Below are positions 36,841 through 48,890 of a DNA stretch of 64,000 nucleotides, one piece after another. A model generated the notes under the pieces. The model was not told the origin of the DNA and made no database searches. It saw only the letters and a list, made by a program, of their open reading frames with translations. The position numbers and the translations under genes are program-made. This stretch comes from Opisthocomus hoazin (lineage: Eukaryota > Chordata > Aves > Opisthocomiformes > Opisthocomidae), in NCBI RefSeq assembly GCF_030867145.1, contig NC_134443.1, forward strand, positions 1,488,001 to 1,552,000. The letters are read 5' to 3'. Position 1 is the first letter of the stretch; each line of letters starts with the position of its first letter.

Positions 36841-39060
36841 GTGGGAGATAGCGAGTTGTCTCTGGTCCCGAGTTGGAGACGGGAGCTCGATAAGGGCTTT
36901 CCGACGCGGAGGCAGAAACGGGGATTAGGGGGGATTAGGGAGCGGAGGTGGGTGTGCAGGGAGAGACCGGGCGCTGGGAATGGGGAGGGAGGTGGCAGGT
37001 TGGGATTGAACGGGAGCAACGGAGCCCTGCGCCTGGGGAATGGGAGGAATAAAATCCTGGGATTAGGGCTAACAGAAGAAAAGGGGGGTGCCGGCCCCGG
37101 TGAGGGAGCAGCTGGAGCGGGGACAGGAGTCGGGCGCTATTTCCAACTCGTCACGTGGCGAGGCGCTTCCTTAATCTGTAAAACGGGATTAATCCCTCGT
37201 GGCCGGGGATGCTCGGGGCCGGCAGGTGCTTTCTGCACGAGCGGCTTTGACTTCAGGGCAGGGGAGCCAGGGGGCAGGGGAGCGTGGGGCGAGCAGCCCC
37301 CGGGACGTTCCCCGCGGCACCCAGCCGTCCCCGGCCGAGCCGAGGGGAGCAGGCGGTCGTGAGAAGCGGGGTACCTGCAGCAGCGAGCTTCACCCCGGGC
37401 TTTTGGGGTGCGTGAGAGAGGGAACAACGGCCGGCTGCAGCCCAAGGCCGCGTCGCAGGTCAGCGGCAGCCGCAGCCTGGAAGTGCCGAATCCTTTGGGA
37501 ACGGATGCATTTGCTATTTAATTAGCCTTGAGGGCTGCTGGAGCAGATTTTGCTGGTCTTTGCCTCTCTGAAGCTGGCCCTGGCTTGAATTTGCAGGGCT
37601 CCGTGAGCCTGGGCTCCTTGTGTTTTTATTTTTTTTTTTCCCCCTCCATCCTTGCCTTTTTTTTTTTTTTAATTTTTAACATTCTTGCACATAGAAAAAG
37701 GAAAGCGGAGGGAGGGAGCACAGCATCACCCCAGGCACATGACGCTGACTCGGGTGCTGCTGGAAGGGGAAGCTGCGGTTTGGCTGCCGGGTCGTGTCTT
37801 GGCCTCTGGAAATGACCCTCTTGGAAAGAGAAGAGTTGTTTTACCGAGCTCGGGCAGGGGACCGGTGCGGCCCCCCCCTCCCTGGGAGAAGCGGCAGCGT
37901 TGGCGGTGGGACGGCCGGAGTGGGAGCGAGGGACCTTGCGAGCAGCGACGCAGGGCGCTGCTCGTTCCCTGGGCCCTGCTGCATCGCGTCCTTGCGGCGA
38001 TGGGGCTCAGCCCCAGCCGCTCGGCTCGCGCCGGGCTGCGGGGAAACCGGCTCCCGTGCCTTTCCCCACCGCCAACCACCCAGCCTCGACGGCGACGCGT
38101 TGGAAAACAAGCCCCAAGTTAACCCAAGCACCCTTGCAGGTCATGGAGACTGTAAATTTTTATTTTCTTTTATTTTTTTAAATTTTTAATTATTTATTTT
38201 TTTTCCTCCTGATTTGCACTTGTTTTCCTGGCGCTCCCGGCGGCGGCTGGTTGCGAGTGATGGAGAGCAGAGCCGGGGCCAGCCGGGCAAGGTCTCCCGG
38301 ACACTCGTCCCTCCTGGGCGTCACAGTCCTGCTTTTAGCAGCAGGAGGGTGGCTCTGACAGATCTCCTTCACCCTTTGGCCTCTCCACTGAGCTCGCCGG
38401 GACGAGCCTGGTTTCTGTGGGGTGACAGCGTTATCTGGGACGCGAGAGGAGCCAGGCTCCGCTCTGGTCCCTGTTTCCTCGCTGGCGGTGGATATCCTCG
38501 GGAGACAGCCGGGAGAATTGTCCCCCTGGGACTCCACGCGCTCCTCCTCCCATCAGGAGGATGGAATCGGGGCTTTATGGGACCCTGCAACCCAGCGAAG
38601 CCCCGAGAGAGGCGCACGGGTCCAGCCCTCGGGAAGCCCCAGGGTTCATCTTCCTCCCAGTTCCAAGACGTTGTTCAAACCCCAACGTGGATTTCGGCGT
38701 GTTCATGATTTTCTTTAAAAAAAAAAAAAATTCCCCCCCACCCCTTTCCAATTCTGATGATGAATGTATTTTGGGAAAAATAAAAATATTTAGACATTTC
38801 CCTGACAGGCGGTAGAGCTGGAAGGGTTCTGAGAGCTCTTGTGCGGTGCGGCACCGTGCACGTGCGCTTACGAAACCTCAGCACAAAGAGTCGGGCTCGG
38901 GGCCGCGTGCGTCCTCGGCAGCCGTGCTCCGAGCTGCCCCGCGAGCCCCGAAGGGTGGGAGGTCGGTGCTCACCCGGGATGGGTCCTTCCTCCTTCCGGC
39001 AGCCCAGCACGACGTTGCTTTCAAAAGCTAGCTAAGAAAATGGGTTTGAGCTCAGTTTGG
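36840..39060. other. Intergenic sequence, no gene seen
   Basis: Unique GC-rich sequence with poly-T/A-rich patches at 37620-37680, 38155-38205 and 38715-38790. No exon is supported on either strand. Confidence 0.5.
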
Positions 39061-39067
39061 GGAGGTT

Positions 39068-39240
39068 TTTGGAATAGATATATATTTGGAATATATATGT
39101 ATTTTTGGAATATATATGTATTTTGGAATATATATATTATTTATATTATATATATAAACATATATAACCCCCCACAAATGTCATATTTATATAAAATTTA
39201 TAAAAAACCATATTTCTCATATATAAAAACCATATTTTAC
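39068..39240. repeat. AT-rich TATATA / GGAATATATATGTATTTT repeat
   Basis: A low-complexity block with three near-identical TTTGGAATATATATGTATTT units followed by imperfect TATA repeats. It is strikingly AT-rich for this GC-rich locus and can fold back on itself. Confidence 0.85.
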
Positions 39241-39892
39241 TTTACATCGTGCGTCTGTCAGGGCTGGAAAGGGAGTTGGTGTTGGTGGCTCGTACCAGCA
39301 CCCGTCTTCCCATCAGCAGGGCTCGGCAGGGTGGCTGGGTGCAAACAGTGGCTGGGCCATTTGTACCTCGAAAGAAACAGGGAAGAAGCCCACCTGCAGC
39401 CCCGCGACGCTGCAGGGACCCTGGGGGGTCAGGGAGGGCTGCTGGGGACAGAGCCACCCTCCTCTGCGCCCGTACGCTGGGACGAGCCCGAACCTCCCTT
39501 CCCAGGAGGCGGAGGAACCCCCAACCCCGAAACTCGCCTTCCCCACCCCATTTTTCTCCCGCTCACGCCCTCCGGTTTTGGTCTCGGGGAGATGTCAGCC
39601 GCAGAGAAGGGCTGGCCGCGTCGCCCCGAGCGCAGAGCGGCCACCGCACCCTGTGCCGGGGAGGGGACGGTTCCCACCCTGCACCCCACTCCCTTCATCC
39701 CAACTGCTCGAGCTTCACCCCGCGGCTTTGCCTAATTCCTCTGGGGCAGAGAGTCTTCCTCCCCTTCGCCTTCCCCTGGGGGCTGTCGGCCAGACCCTGA
39801 CCCATGGTTGTCCCCATGGGCTTGGCACCCACCGGGTCCCCGCTGCGGGAGCTCCCCGGGCGTGGATGCCGCATGCACCCACTGCCATGCAC

Positions 39893-40168
39893 TTGGTAGG
39901 ACCAGAGGCAACGGCCTCAAGTTGCGTCAGGGGAGGTTCAGATTGGATACTGGGGAAAATTTCTTTACTGGAAGAGTGGACAGGCCTTGGCCCAGGCTGC
40001 CCAAGGCAGTGGGGGAGTCTCCATCCCTGGAGGGGTTCAAAAACCATGTGGATGTGGCACTGCAGGACATGGCTTAGAAGGCTTGGGGGTGTTGGGTTGA
40101 TGGTTGGACTTGATGATCTTCAAGGTCTTTTCCAGCCTTCATGACTCTGTGATTCTATGGTTCTATGA
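39893..40168 (+). mobile_element. CR1 LINE 3' fragment
   Basis: CR1 3' end, from GACCAGAGGCAACGGCCTCA to the terminal GTGATTCTATGGTTCTATGA, of the CCCTGGAGGGGTTCA subfamily. Confidence 0.94.
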
Positions 40169-41061
40169 CGCTCTGCGTGGTGGCATCTCCGCAGCACCGT
40201 GCGCGCGGGGCTGCCGAGCTGCACCCTGGGCAGCGAGAGGGGCCAGAGGTCCTTTGGCTTGGACTTCGCAAGAGGAGGTCAAAGCCCATTGCCTGGAGAC
40301 CTTGCAAAGACATTTTCCTGCTCCGAATTTCAGGGAGTTTTTCTGCAGAGGTGTAGAGTTGCCCCCCCATCCCCCCCCTCCACCCTTTCCTATGAGAAAT
40401 AAATGCATTTAAAGAGTTTTGTGACTGCAAAATCTCCGCTGCTGGGGATTACACGCCGCCAGGGCGGGGAGATGCCGGAGCAGGGCTGCGGTGGTGGGAC
40501 GAGGCGTCCCGGACCCTGGCCCCAGCCCCGGGCTGGTGGGAAGCGCGAGGCGGGGCGAGCCGTCCCCAAAGCCCCCGCAAACCTCCCCACCGCCCTCGCG
40601 TCCCGTTGGGAGGGGACCCGGAGCGGCATTTTTGCCCCACGGCCACATCGGTTTGGCCACCCTTGGTGTGGGTGCAAGCCCGCTGCGGGGTGGGGGGCCG
40701 GAGACCCCGATGGACCCATGGAGGACGGGAAGGATGGAAAGCGGAGGCGATGTGGCCGCGGGCCTGCGAGTCGGCCGTCTTCCCCGTTGACGGGGTCGGG
40801 CTCGCTCGGAGCGCGTGCGTCCTCGGGCCGCGCAGACGCGGAAGGCGTCGAGGCCGTTTTGCTCCCCGGGGTCCGGGCGGCAGCGGCAGGGAATCGCTGT
40901 GGGGGTGGTTTTCCCCCCCGTCGGTGCTGGTTTTGGGGGGGGGGGGTGGCGGCGGGAGCCCCCCAAGGGCTCGCTGCCCCTTTCCCGCAGCCCCCGCGTG
41001 CATCCCGGCTCCGTCGTTAGCCTGACCCCTGATTACACTCGGCAGGCTCTGCATCGCTGCC

Positions 41062-41094
41062 GTTGCCCCGGCAACGTGTCGTCGCCACAGCAAC
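41062..41094 (+). promoter_or_regulatory. Tandem RFX X-box palindromes
   Basis: GTTGCCCCGGCAAC (41062-41075, a perfect inverted repeat) is followed five bases later by GTCGCCACAGCAAC (41081-41094). Both fit the RFX X-box pattern of two half sites with a two-base spacer. An AT-rich, non-repetitive segment follows immediately. Confidence 0.6.
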
Positions 41095-42392
41095 CGTGAC
41101 AACCTTATGTTCATTAATTTAAAAAGGTTCACAGTGTAACAAATGAAATAGTTATAAGCTTGTCAGGGTGTTAAGGAGCAGGGGCTGACAACTCGCCCCC
41201 CTGCCTGCGCTCGCCGGAGCAGCCCGGCTCGGCTCCAGCCCCGGCAGCGGCTCTGCCTCGCGTTGCCCATCCCAGGCCCTTCGTCACCCCCTCCTTCATC
41301 GCAGAAACGGGTTCGCTCCGCTTTTGGGAGCACCCCGGCAGGGCGGCATCGCTCGGTGACCTCCCCGGGGAGAGGCAGAGCCGCGGCGCGACCAGGGGCT
41401 GGTTGCAGACGGGGGGGGGTGGCAGGGTCTGTGGCGGGGGGGGGGCTTCGTGGGAGCAAAGATGCTCCCTACGCTGGGACACCCACCCTGATGTGGAGCG
41501 CAGAGCGGCGGTCACCCGCCCGTCCTTCCCCGCAGCGCCTGCGAGGTCTTTCGTCGGGAATAATTAGTTTCACACAACCTGTAGCACCTTGGTATCTGCG
41601 CTATTAAAATTAATATCTCTATCTTTGTACCCGATATGGCTGGGGGGGGGATGAACGGACCAGATACAGGATTCTGTAGCTCTCATTTCCTTAGGAAACA
41701 CGGCCGGCATCCCGGACACCCCGAACAGCCCCATCCCCAGCCGGCGGGCGTTAGTCCCGGCTGTCCGAGCCCGGCAGCCGCGGTAAATCCGTGTTTCCCG
41801 GGAGGTCCCTGGGCCGGGTGGCTGGCAGGTACAGCTAGGTGTTGCAAAACGAAAGACAGCAAAGCCCTGGCAGTTGATGCCAGTTGAGTATCTGGCTCTT
41901 ACCTCATTATGTGTTATTTTGCTGAAATCTCAGCAGACTTCAGGTTGACCATAAACCCTTTAATCTCGAATAAAGGCCGTCCTTTGCCGGGCTTTTTGTA
42001 AGCGGAAACATGAAAGGAACCGGTTTGACAAAAAGAAAAACCTCTTGCCATTGCGATTCCACTCGGAGAGCTGAGAATGAGGTCGTTTTTCAGCAAGAAA
42101 AGTGGTCATTCTAGTTAAAAACAAAAAAGGTGACTTCTGGGCCACATCTGTTCCTGGTGGAAGGGGATTGCACTGGTTTTTGGTAGCTGGGACCCAGCCT
42201 TTCCCGGCTCAGATCCCAGAGGATCTGGATGGCAAAGGTGGACGTCGGCCGCCACGGCCCTGCTCCCTGCCCGGTGCTTCGGGGCTGAGCAGCCTCCGCG
42301 GGCAGAGAAACCTGGTGAGCACCCGCGGGTGCTCGTCTCCTCGCCTTCAAGAGATCCTTCAGAATCTTTCTCAATAATTAAACGAGTAAGGC

Positions 42393-42402
42393 CTAAAAAT
42401 AG
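42393..42402 (+). promoter_or_regulatory. MEF2 consensus site
   Basis: CTAAAAATAG matches YTAWWWWTAR exactly. It is about 9.8 kb upstream of the inferred MEF2D promoter. Confidence 0.4.
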
Positions 42403-42729
42403 CATCAAGATCTAGGATATGTGGCAGGATAATTTAAGGGGAGAGCAGGGAACAGAATGTCCTCTGTGTCCCAAGCTTCCCCCCGATGACGGTGGGCACC
42501 AGCCGGGTGTGGGGAGGGTGCTGGGTTGCGGGAGAAAGGGTCCGGCGGTGGGTGGCCGGGCTGCTCTCCAAAGCAGCGGGGCTTGGGGAAGCTTTGTCCC
42601 CTGGAAGAGGCTCTTTGGCAGTGTTTTATGTCGCGGTGGGTTTCAGAAAGGCACGGCAGCGTCGGCTGGGGGTCCTGGGCTGCAGCAAGGAAGCGACATG
42701 TATGGGCACCCCGTTGAGGTGGTCGAGGG

Positions 42730-43290
42730 AGGGAGGGGAGGGTCTCCTCCCCCTCTGCTCTGCCCTGGGGATGCCCCATCTGGAGTGCAGCTTCCAGTTC
42801 TGGGCTCCCCAGTTCAAGAAAGACGAGGAGCTACTGGAGAGAGCCCAGCGCAGGGCTACGAGGATGAGGAGGGGACTGGAGCATCTCTCCTGCGAGGAGA
42901 GGCTGAGGGAGCTGGGCTTGTGCAGCCTGGAGAAGAGAAGGCTGAGAGGGGACCTTAGAAATGCCTCTAAATATCTGCAGGGGGGGTCAGGAGGATGGGG
43001 CCAGGCTCTTTCCAGAGGTGCCCAGCGACAGGACAAGGGGCAATGGGCACAAACTGAGGCAGAGGAAGCTCCAGCTGAACCCGGGGAAGAACTTCTTCCC
43101 TCTGAGGGTGACGGAGCCCTGGCCCAGGCTGCCCAGGGAGGCTGTGGAGTCTCCTTCTCTGGAGATATTCCAGCCCTGCCTGGCCGTGGTGCTGTGCAGC
43201 CTGCCCTGGGTGACCCTGCTTGGGCAGGGGGTTGGGCTGGGTGACCCACAGAGGGCCCTCCCAACCCCCCCCATGCTGGGATGCTGGGAT
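42730..43290 (+). mobile_element. CR1 LINE 3' fragment
   Basis: Plus-strand CR1 3' region, from CTCTGCCCTGGGGATGCCCC to CCCATGCTGGGATGCTGGGA. Same subfamily as the TTC24 intron copy. Confidence 0.93.
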
Positions 43291-44724
43291 TCTGTTGTAG
43301 CTCAGAGGCTTCTCCTCCACTCCAGGCGCTGGCAGCAGGCACCCCAGATCTACCCCAAAACAAGCCGGTGGCACGGCTGCCCACCCAGCCCGGGGCTCAG
43401 CTGCTGCCGCGTACGGCACCCAGGAATAGCATCCCCAGCCGCAGCGGCTTGAGCCTTAAGCACCCGCTCTCGCAAGCCCTCGCTTATCTTCAAAGCTCTC
43501 CAGCGTGAAAGCGGGTCTGCGGTGGAGCAGATAAGCCCATCGCCCGGACGGCGAAGGGGCTGCTCGAGCCTCTGCTCACGGGAGACGGCTGCAAGGGGCG
43601 GCTGGGGCTGGGGGGTCTCGGCCCCTTGGGGCGCAGGGGCTCGGGACCGTGCCCGTGCCTCGCTGTCCCTTCGAGGTGGGGCTTGTGCTTCGAGAAGCGA
43701 GGTGGGACTCGGTGTCAGCGGTCCCAGGGCGCGGCGACGCGAAATGGGGCCGCAACAGCCATTCGGGGTGTGATGAAGTGTTGGGGCTGTGGGGCGGCAG
43801 GGTTGGCCGGGACGCCACGCCAGGCACGCCGCAAGCTGGCAGCGAGCTCCTCTGGCAGTGCGGAGGAGCCCAGGGGAAAGGGAGCGGGGCTGGGCCCGGT
43901 GGGAGCACCGGGATGCCCGGGAAGAGGAGAAGGGGAAGGGATTAGGAAGGGATATCAGCCCCAGGGGCAGGGCAAGGGAGCAAGCCGGCGTTTCTGCCTC
44001 TCGGTCCCGGTTTGGGGCACCCCGGGACCTGCCCGCTCCCCAGACGGGGTTCCTGGCCCGGCCTCCCAAAACCCCCTCGCAGCGAAAGGCGAAGAGCTCA
44101 GCCGCGCGTTGCGTAACCGGGGAAGAAAAGGCGTCCTCCAGAGCCGCGTGGCTGGCGGCCAACGTTCGGCATCAGAGCGGAGCGGAGGATACCGGGAGGC
44201 GAGCGCGGCTTAGGCGGGGAGGAGACGGGGATGAAGTGAGCAGCAGCGAGGGCAGCCTGGCCGCTGCCTCGCGGGGGGGGTCCCGATCCCGAGGATCCCG
44301 AGGGCCGCGTCCGGGAGCGCTCCGGCGTTATTTTTTTCCTGGTGCAAACGACGGCACCGCGCAGCCAAACCCACGGCGCAGAGCCCCGGGCACCTCTCGT
44401 CCGCGCCGAGGCTCGGCGGGGCTGAGATGGGTCGGAGCCGCGGCTGGGAGGCTGCTCCGACGCACGGGCGACAAGGACCTCGCCCGGGAGAGGGGTTTTT
44501 TGAATGCACGCCGGGCTCGGTTGGTGCAGGATTAACTGGCCTGGGTGATGGGGAAGGCGCTGGGCCCTTCCATCAGGGCCAGGCACGCGTGTGGGATTTG
44601 CAGCCAGCGGCTCAAGCAGGGTGGCAGGAGGGAAACAGAGATCGTGGTGCACAGCGAAGAGGTCCTGGCTGCAGAAACCCCCATCTCCGCTCACGCCAGG
44701 CTGCGGGGCACGGAGCCGCTCCGT
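43290..44724. other. Intergenic GC-rich sequence, no gene seen
   Basis: No exon, RNA gene or recognisable repeat apart from short G-runs. Confidence 0.5.
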
Positions 44725-45385
44725 GTCACAGAATCACAGAATCACAGAATAATAGGGGTTGGCAGGGACCTCTGCGGGTCATCTAGTCCAACCCCCCTGC
44801 CCAAGCAGGGTCACCTACAGCAGGCTGCACAGGACCTTGTCCAGGCGGGTCTTGAATATCTCCAGAGAAGGAGACTCCACAGCCTCCCTGGGCAGCCTGG
44901 GCCAGGGCTCCGGCACCCTCAGAGGGAAGAAGTTCTTCCTCGGCTTCAGCTGGAGCTTCCTCTGCTCCAGTTTGTGCCCGTTGCCCCTTGTCCTGTCGCT
45001 GGGCACCACTGAAAAGAGCTTGGCCCCATCCTCCTGACACCCACCCTGCAGATATTTGTAGGCATTTCTAAGGTCCCCTCTCAGCCTTCTCTTCTCCAGG
45101 CTGAACAAGCCCAGCTCCCTCAGCCTCTCCTTGTAGCAGAGATGCTCCAGTCCCCTCCTCATCCTCGCAGCCCTGCGCTGGACTCTCTCCAGTAGCTCCT
45201 CATCTTTCTTGAACTGGGGAGCCCAGAACTGGACACAGTACTGCAGATGAGGCCTCACCAGGGCAGCGTAGAGGGGAAGGAGAACCTCCCTCGTCCTGCT
45301 GGCCACACTCTTCTTGATGCACCCCAGGATCCCATTGGCTTTCTTGGCAGCCAGGGCACACTGTCTCCGGCTCTGATTCAGCAAG
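44725..45385 (-). mobile_element. CR1 LINE with intact 3' end, minus strand
   Basis: Minus-strand CR1 about 0.66 kb long. The terminal array is read on plus as CACAGAATCACAGAATCACA. The encoded tail (LNQSRRQCALAAKKANGILG on minus) has few breaks and this is the best-preserved CR1 3' end here. Confidence 0.95.
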
Positions 45386-48160
45386 ACCTGAAGGCTCAGG
45401 AGTTTTGGGAGTTCCTCGGAACTGGGCTGCTCCCAATCACTCCTACACACGGAGGCTACGCTCTTGCCCGAGGAGCCTGCCGGAGCTCTGCCCCCGCCGC
45501 CTGCACCAGAAAAGGGAGAGCGGAGCCGTGGTTTTCTGCTTTGGAAGAAAAACAGAGAGATCTGGTTAATTTGAGATCGCAAGCTGCTCCGCGGTGTTTT
45601 TCTTCCGAGATAGGCGTTTTCACAGCCTCACTTTGCTGATAAGCTGCGTGCTGGGCTTAACCCTCAGGGGTGCGAGAAGACGCTTCCCTCGCCGATAAAA
45701 CCCCCGGCAGTGGGAGATGGGGAATGCGCTCGCTGTGCCCGCTGCGCCCCGGCCACTGCCGCTGTCCTAGCTGGAAGCCTCCAGTGCTGCCCAGCGAAGA
45801 TGCCGCCGGCTCGGGCTGAGCTAAACCCAGGCTGAGCTAAGCCCAGGCTGGTTTCGCTGCCTGTGGAAGCTTCTGGACATTTCCCATCAGAGTTTGGCCC
45901 CAAGGAGCATCAGCTGTGGCGTGCGACCCCACACCGCGCCGTGCCGTGGAGGGGCAAGGGCAGTGGCGTGCTGGGGTTGCCGGTGAACGGTCCTGACCAG
46001 CGGCCGGGCTGAAGGCTCAGCCGATGCTTCGGGACAGCAGCGGGGTCCTACCCCTCCTCCAACCCTGGATGTACCGAGGCTGGTGGCCCGGCGATCTCCA
46101 GTCCTTCCCGGTAGCCCAGCTCAGGATGGAGTCACCCTCCCTTTGCCTCAGTGCTCCCTGGGTGTCGGAGAGGATGGCAGCGAGCCGTCCCCGCGCCGGG
46201 TGCGGTGCTGGCCCTGGGGACGCTGCCGCAGGGCTGCCGCTGCCTGTCCCCCGTGGAGGGGTGGCCCTGACTCCGCTCTGCTCCCGGCCGCAGACAGTCG
46301 GTGGGACTTGGGGCAGGGCGCTGAGGGCGGCTGCCTTCTGCAGCTTGCATTTTTGTTTAATTTTCCCCCCCCTCTCTGGTTGTGGCTCCTTTGGAGGGCT
46401 CGCCGCGACGGTTCCCGCTCACCCACCCGCCTGCCTTCGGAAGCCAGGTCCAGCGGCCAGCGCGGCAGCGCAGGCGTTGCCGGCGGCTCCGAGCTGGGGA
46501 TGCTCGAGGGGACGAGGTTCGGGGCCGTGAGTTTGCGCCCCGTGGAAGCACCCGGGGAGCCGAAGGGCAGCACATCTGCACTCAGCTTTGTACCAGACTC
46601 AGGGGCAGAGCCAGGAACCTCTGTCCCCCAAGAGCCTTGCGGTGCCAGCGCCGGTGGCACGCCGCCCGGGCTTCCCGGCCTTGGGTCGAGGATCAGGGCG
46701 AATCCCGTTCTAAGGCAAAAGGTTATGGGCGGGAAGGAAGCAATCATAAAGCAAACCCCACAGCGTTCTCCAACCGCACGCGGCTTGGGCACAAGAAATA
46801 GAATGGAAGGGACAAAAATAGCCCCCAGGGTTGCGGCGTGGGGCGGGAGGGGAAGCAGGGCTGTCGCGGGGCCGGGGGGTTGCTCTCCCAACCCACCCCG
46901 AAGCCCTGAGTCACGGCTACGTTGACGTCCGCGGCTGTAGGACAACATCCAGGAGAAGAAATGACGGGCGGGCTGCAGGGAAGGCACCCGAGCCCTTGCA
47001 AAACTCGCTGCACCCCACGCCCTTGCAGAGGTCTCGTGCTTTGCAAACCCTGTTCCCAGCCCTTTGGCCCCAACCGAGCGGCACCTTCGTTTGGGCACGG
47101 GGCAAAGCCCAGATGTGGAGGCACGAGGGCTGGCCGGGGGTCTGGCAGCCGGGAAAAGACCCCGGGAGCCTGGCGCCGGCTTTTGGAGCCGGGTCCGTGA
47201 GCTCGCACGGCTGATGCAAGCTGCCTTCCCCGGCTGCCAGCGCTTCTGCTCCCCATCTGGGGTGGGTTCGGAGGGGGAGGAAGGGAGGCTGAAGGCACGG
47301 ACCTGGCGGCAAAATGTTTCCACGCTCCCGCGCAAGCCTTGCGACGGGGAGAGAAAATGCCTCATCTCGCCCCAAACCCGCACCGCTTCCACCGGGAAAG
47401 AGTTCCCGGCTGCACCAGGAGCTGGGCGCAGTTTGGGTGGGGTGGGGGGGGTCTAGAGGGGTCTGGGGGGGGGGGCAGCACCCCTTTGCCAGGCTCCTCC
47501 CCGCGCGGCCCCGCTGCTGGGGCGCGCAGCTGGAGCCCTGGCAGGGCCCTGCCGCTTTAAACCTGCCTCTCCCACGTGCTGTCTGGTCGTGCTGGAGACG
47601 GTGACGCAGGCAGGACGTCAATGGACGCTGTGGGAGAATTTAGACTTGGAGAGGAAGAGGGGGGGCAGGGAGGAAGGGCCCCGTTCGCGGGGAGCGGGGG
47701 GCCGCGGGGCGGTGGGATGGCGTGGCCGGGGCTGGAGGGACCCAGCACCCAGCCTTGCGAGGTCCCCAGGGAGCACGGCCGGTAGCTTCGCGCCACGCGT
47801 TGTCCCCCCCCCTCCGCAAGACCCCGCCAGCTGCCAGGGCAAATAATCCGCCCCCGGCGTGGCCGTGCTGGGGTAGGCGGCGTGGGGGGGCTGGGGTGGG
47901 CCACGTGAAGGTGACGCTTCCTTCCCCCCCCCCCGGTGTGTCACCGCATGTGTGCCACCCTCGGGTCGGCTGCGCTCGCCATACCGTGTCCACGGCGTGT
48001 CACCCCGCGGGTGCTGCAGGGTGGGCAGGGTGTCACCGGGGCTGTCCCTCGGCTCGGGGCTGGAGAGCCTGGACTGATGCCGGGAGGGCATCTCGCAGCG
48101 CAGCTCCAGCTCCTCGCTCCGGTGTTTGCCCCCTTGTCCCCAAACTCAGGCTGTGTCCCC
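45385..48160. other. Intergenic sequence, no gene seen
   Basis: GC-rich unique sequence. Long open frames exist on both strands but none resembles a known protein or has supporting splice structure. Confidence 0.5.
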
Positions 48161-48890
48161 ACCGTGGCCATCACCAGCCCCACCGAGGGCATCACTGTCC
48201 CCACCGAGAGCATCACCAGCCCCACCGAGGGCATCACTGTCCCCACCGAGAGCATCACCAGCCCCACTGAGGGCATCGCTGTCCCCACCGAGGGCATCAC
48301 CATCCCCACTAAGGGCATCACTGTCCCCACCGAGAGCATCACCAGCCCCACCGAGGGCATCGCTGTCCCCACCGAGGGCATCACCATCCCCACTAAGGGC
48401 ATCACTGTCCCCACCCAGGGCATCACCATCCTCACCCAGGGCATCACCATCCCCACCAAGGGCATCACTGTCCCCACCAAGGTCATTGCCAACCCCACTG
48501 AGGGCATCACTGTCCCCACTGAGGGCATCACCATTTCCACCTAGGGCTTCACCATCCCCACCCAGGGCATCACCATCCCCACCCAGGGCATCACCATCCT
48601 CAATGTGGGCATCACTGTCCCCAGGGAGGGCATCGCTGTCCCCACCAAGGTCATTGCCATCCTCACTGAGGGCATCACCATCCCCACCATGGGCATCACC
48701 ATCCCCATTGAGGGCATCACTGTCCCCAATGAGGGCATCACCATCCCCACTGAGGGCATCACTGTCCCCAATGAGGGCATCACCATTTCCACCTAGGGCT
48801 TCACTGTCCCCACTGAGGGCATCACCGTCCCCACCAAGGTCATTGCCAACCCCACTGAGGGCATCACCATCCCCGCCGCGGGCATCGCAC
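48160..48890. repeat. 24-bp minisatellite
   Basis: About thirty head-to-tail copies of a 24-base unit (GGGCATCACTGTCCCCACCGA type, with ACCATC, ACCAGC and GCTGTC variants). Because 24 is divisible by three, the array stays open in several frames on both strands, for example as an eight-residue repeat on plus. Confidence 0.93.

Larger units (their letters stand above)
40170..42720. other. Intergenic region with candidate conserved elements
   Basis: No coding exon is supported. Low-GC islands stand out at 41095-41170, 41560-41640 and 41885-42130. Two RFX-type palindromes lie at 41062-41094 and a MEF2-consensus CTAAAAATAG at 42393-42402. Confidence 0.5.

Noticed and set aside
48160-48890. CRISPR-like regular repeats
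   Set aside because: The units are head to tail with no unique spacers, and the DNA is vertebrate; this is a minisatellite.
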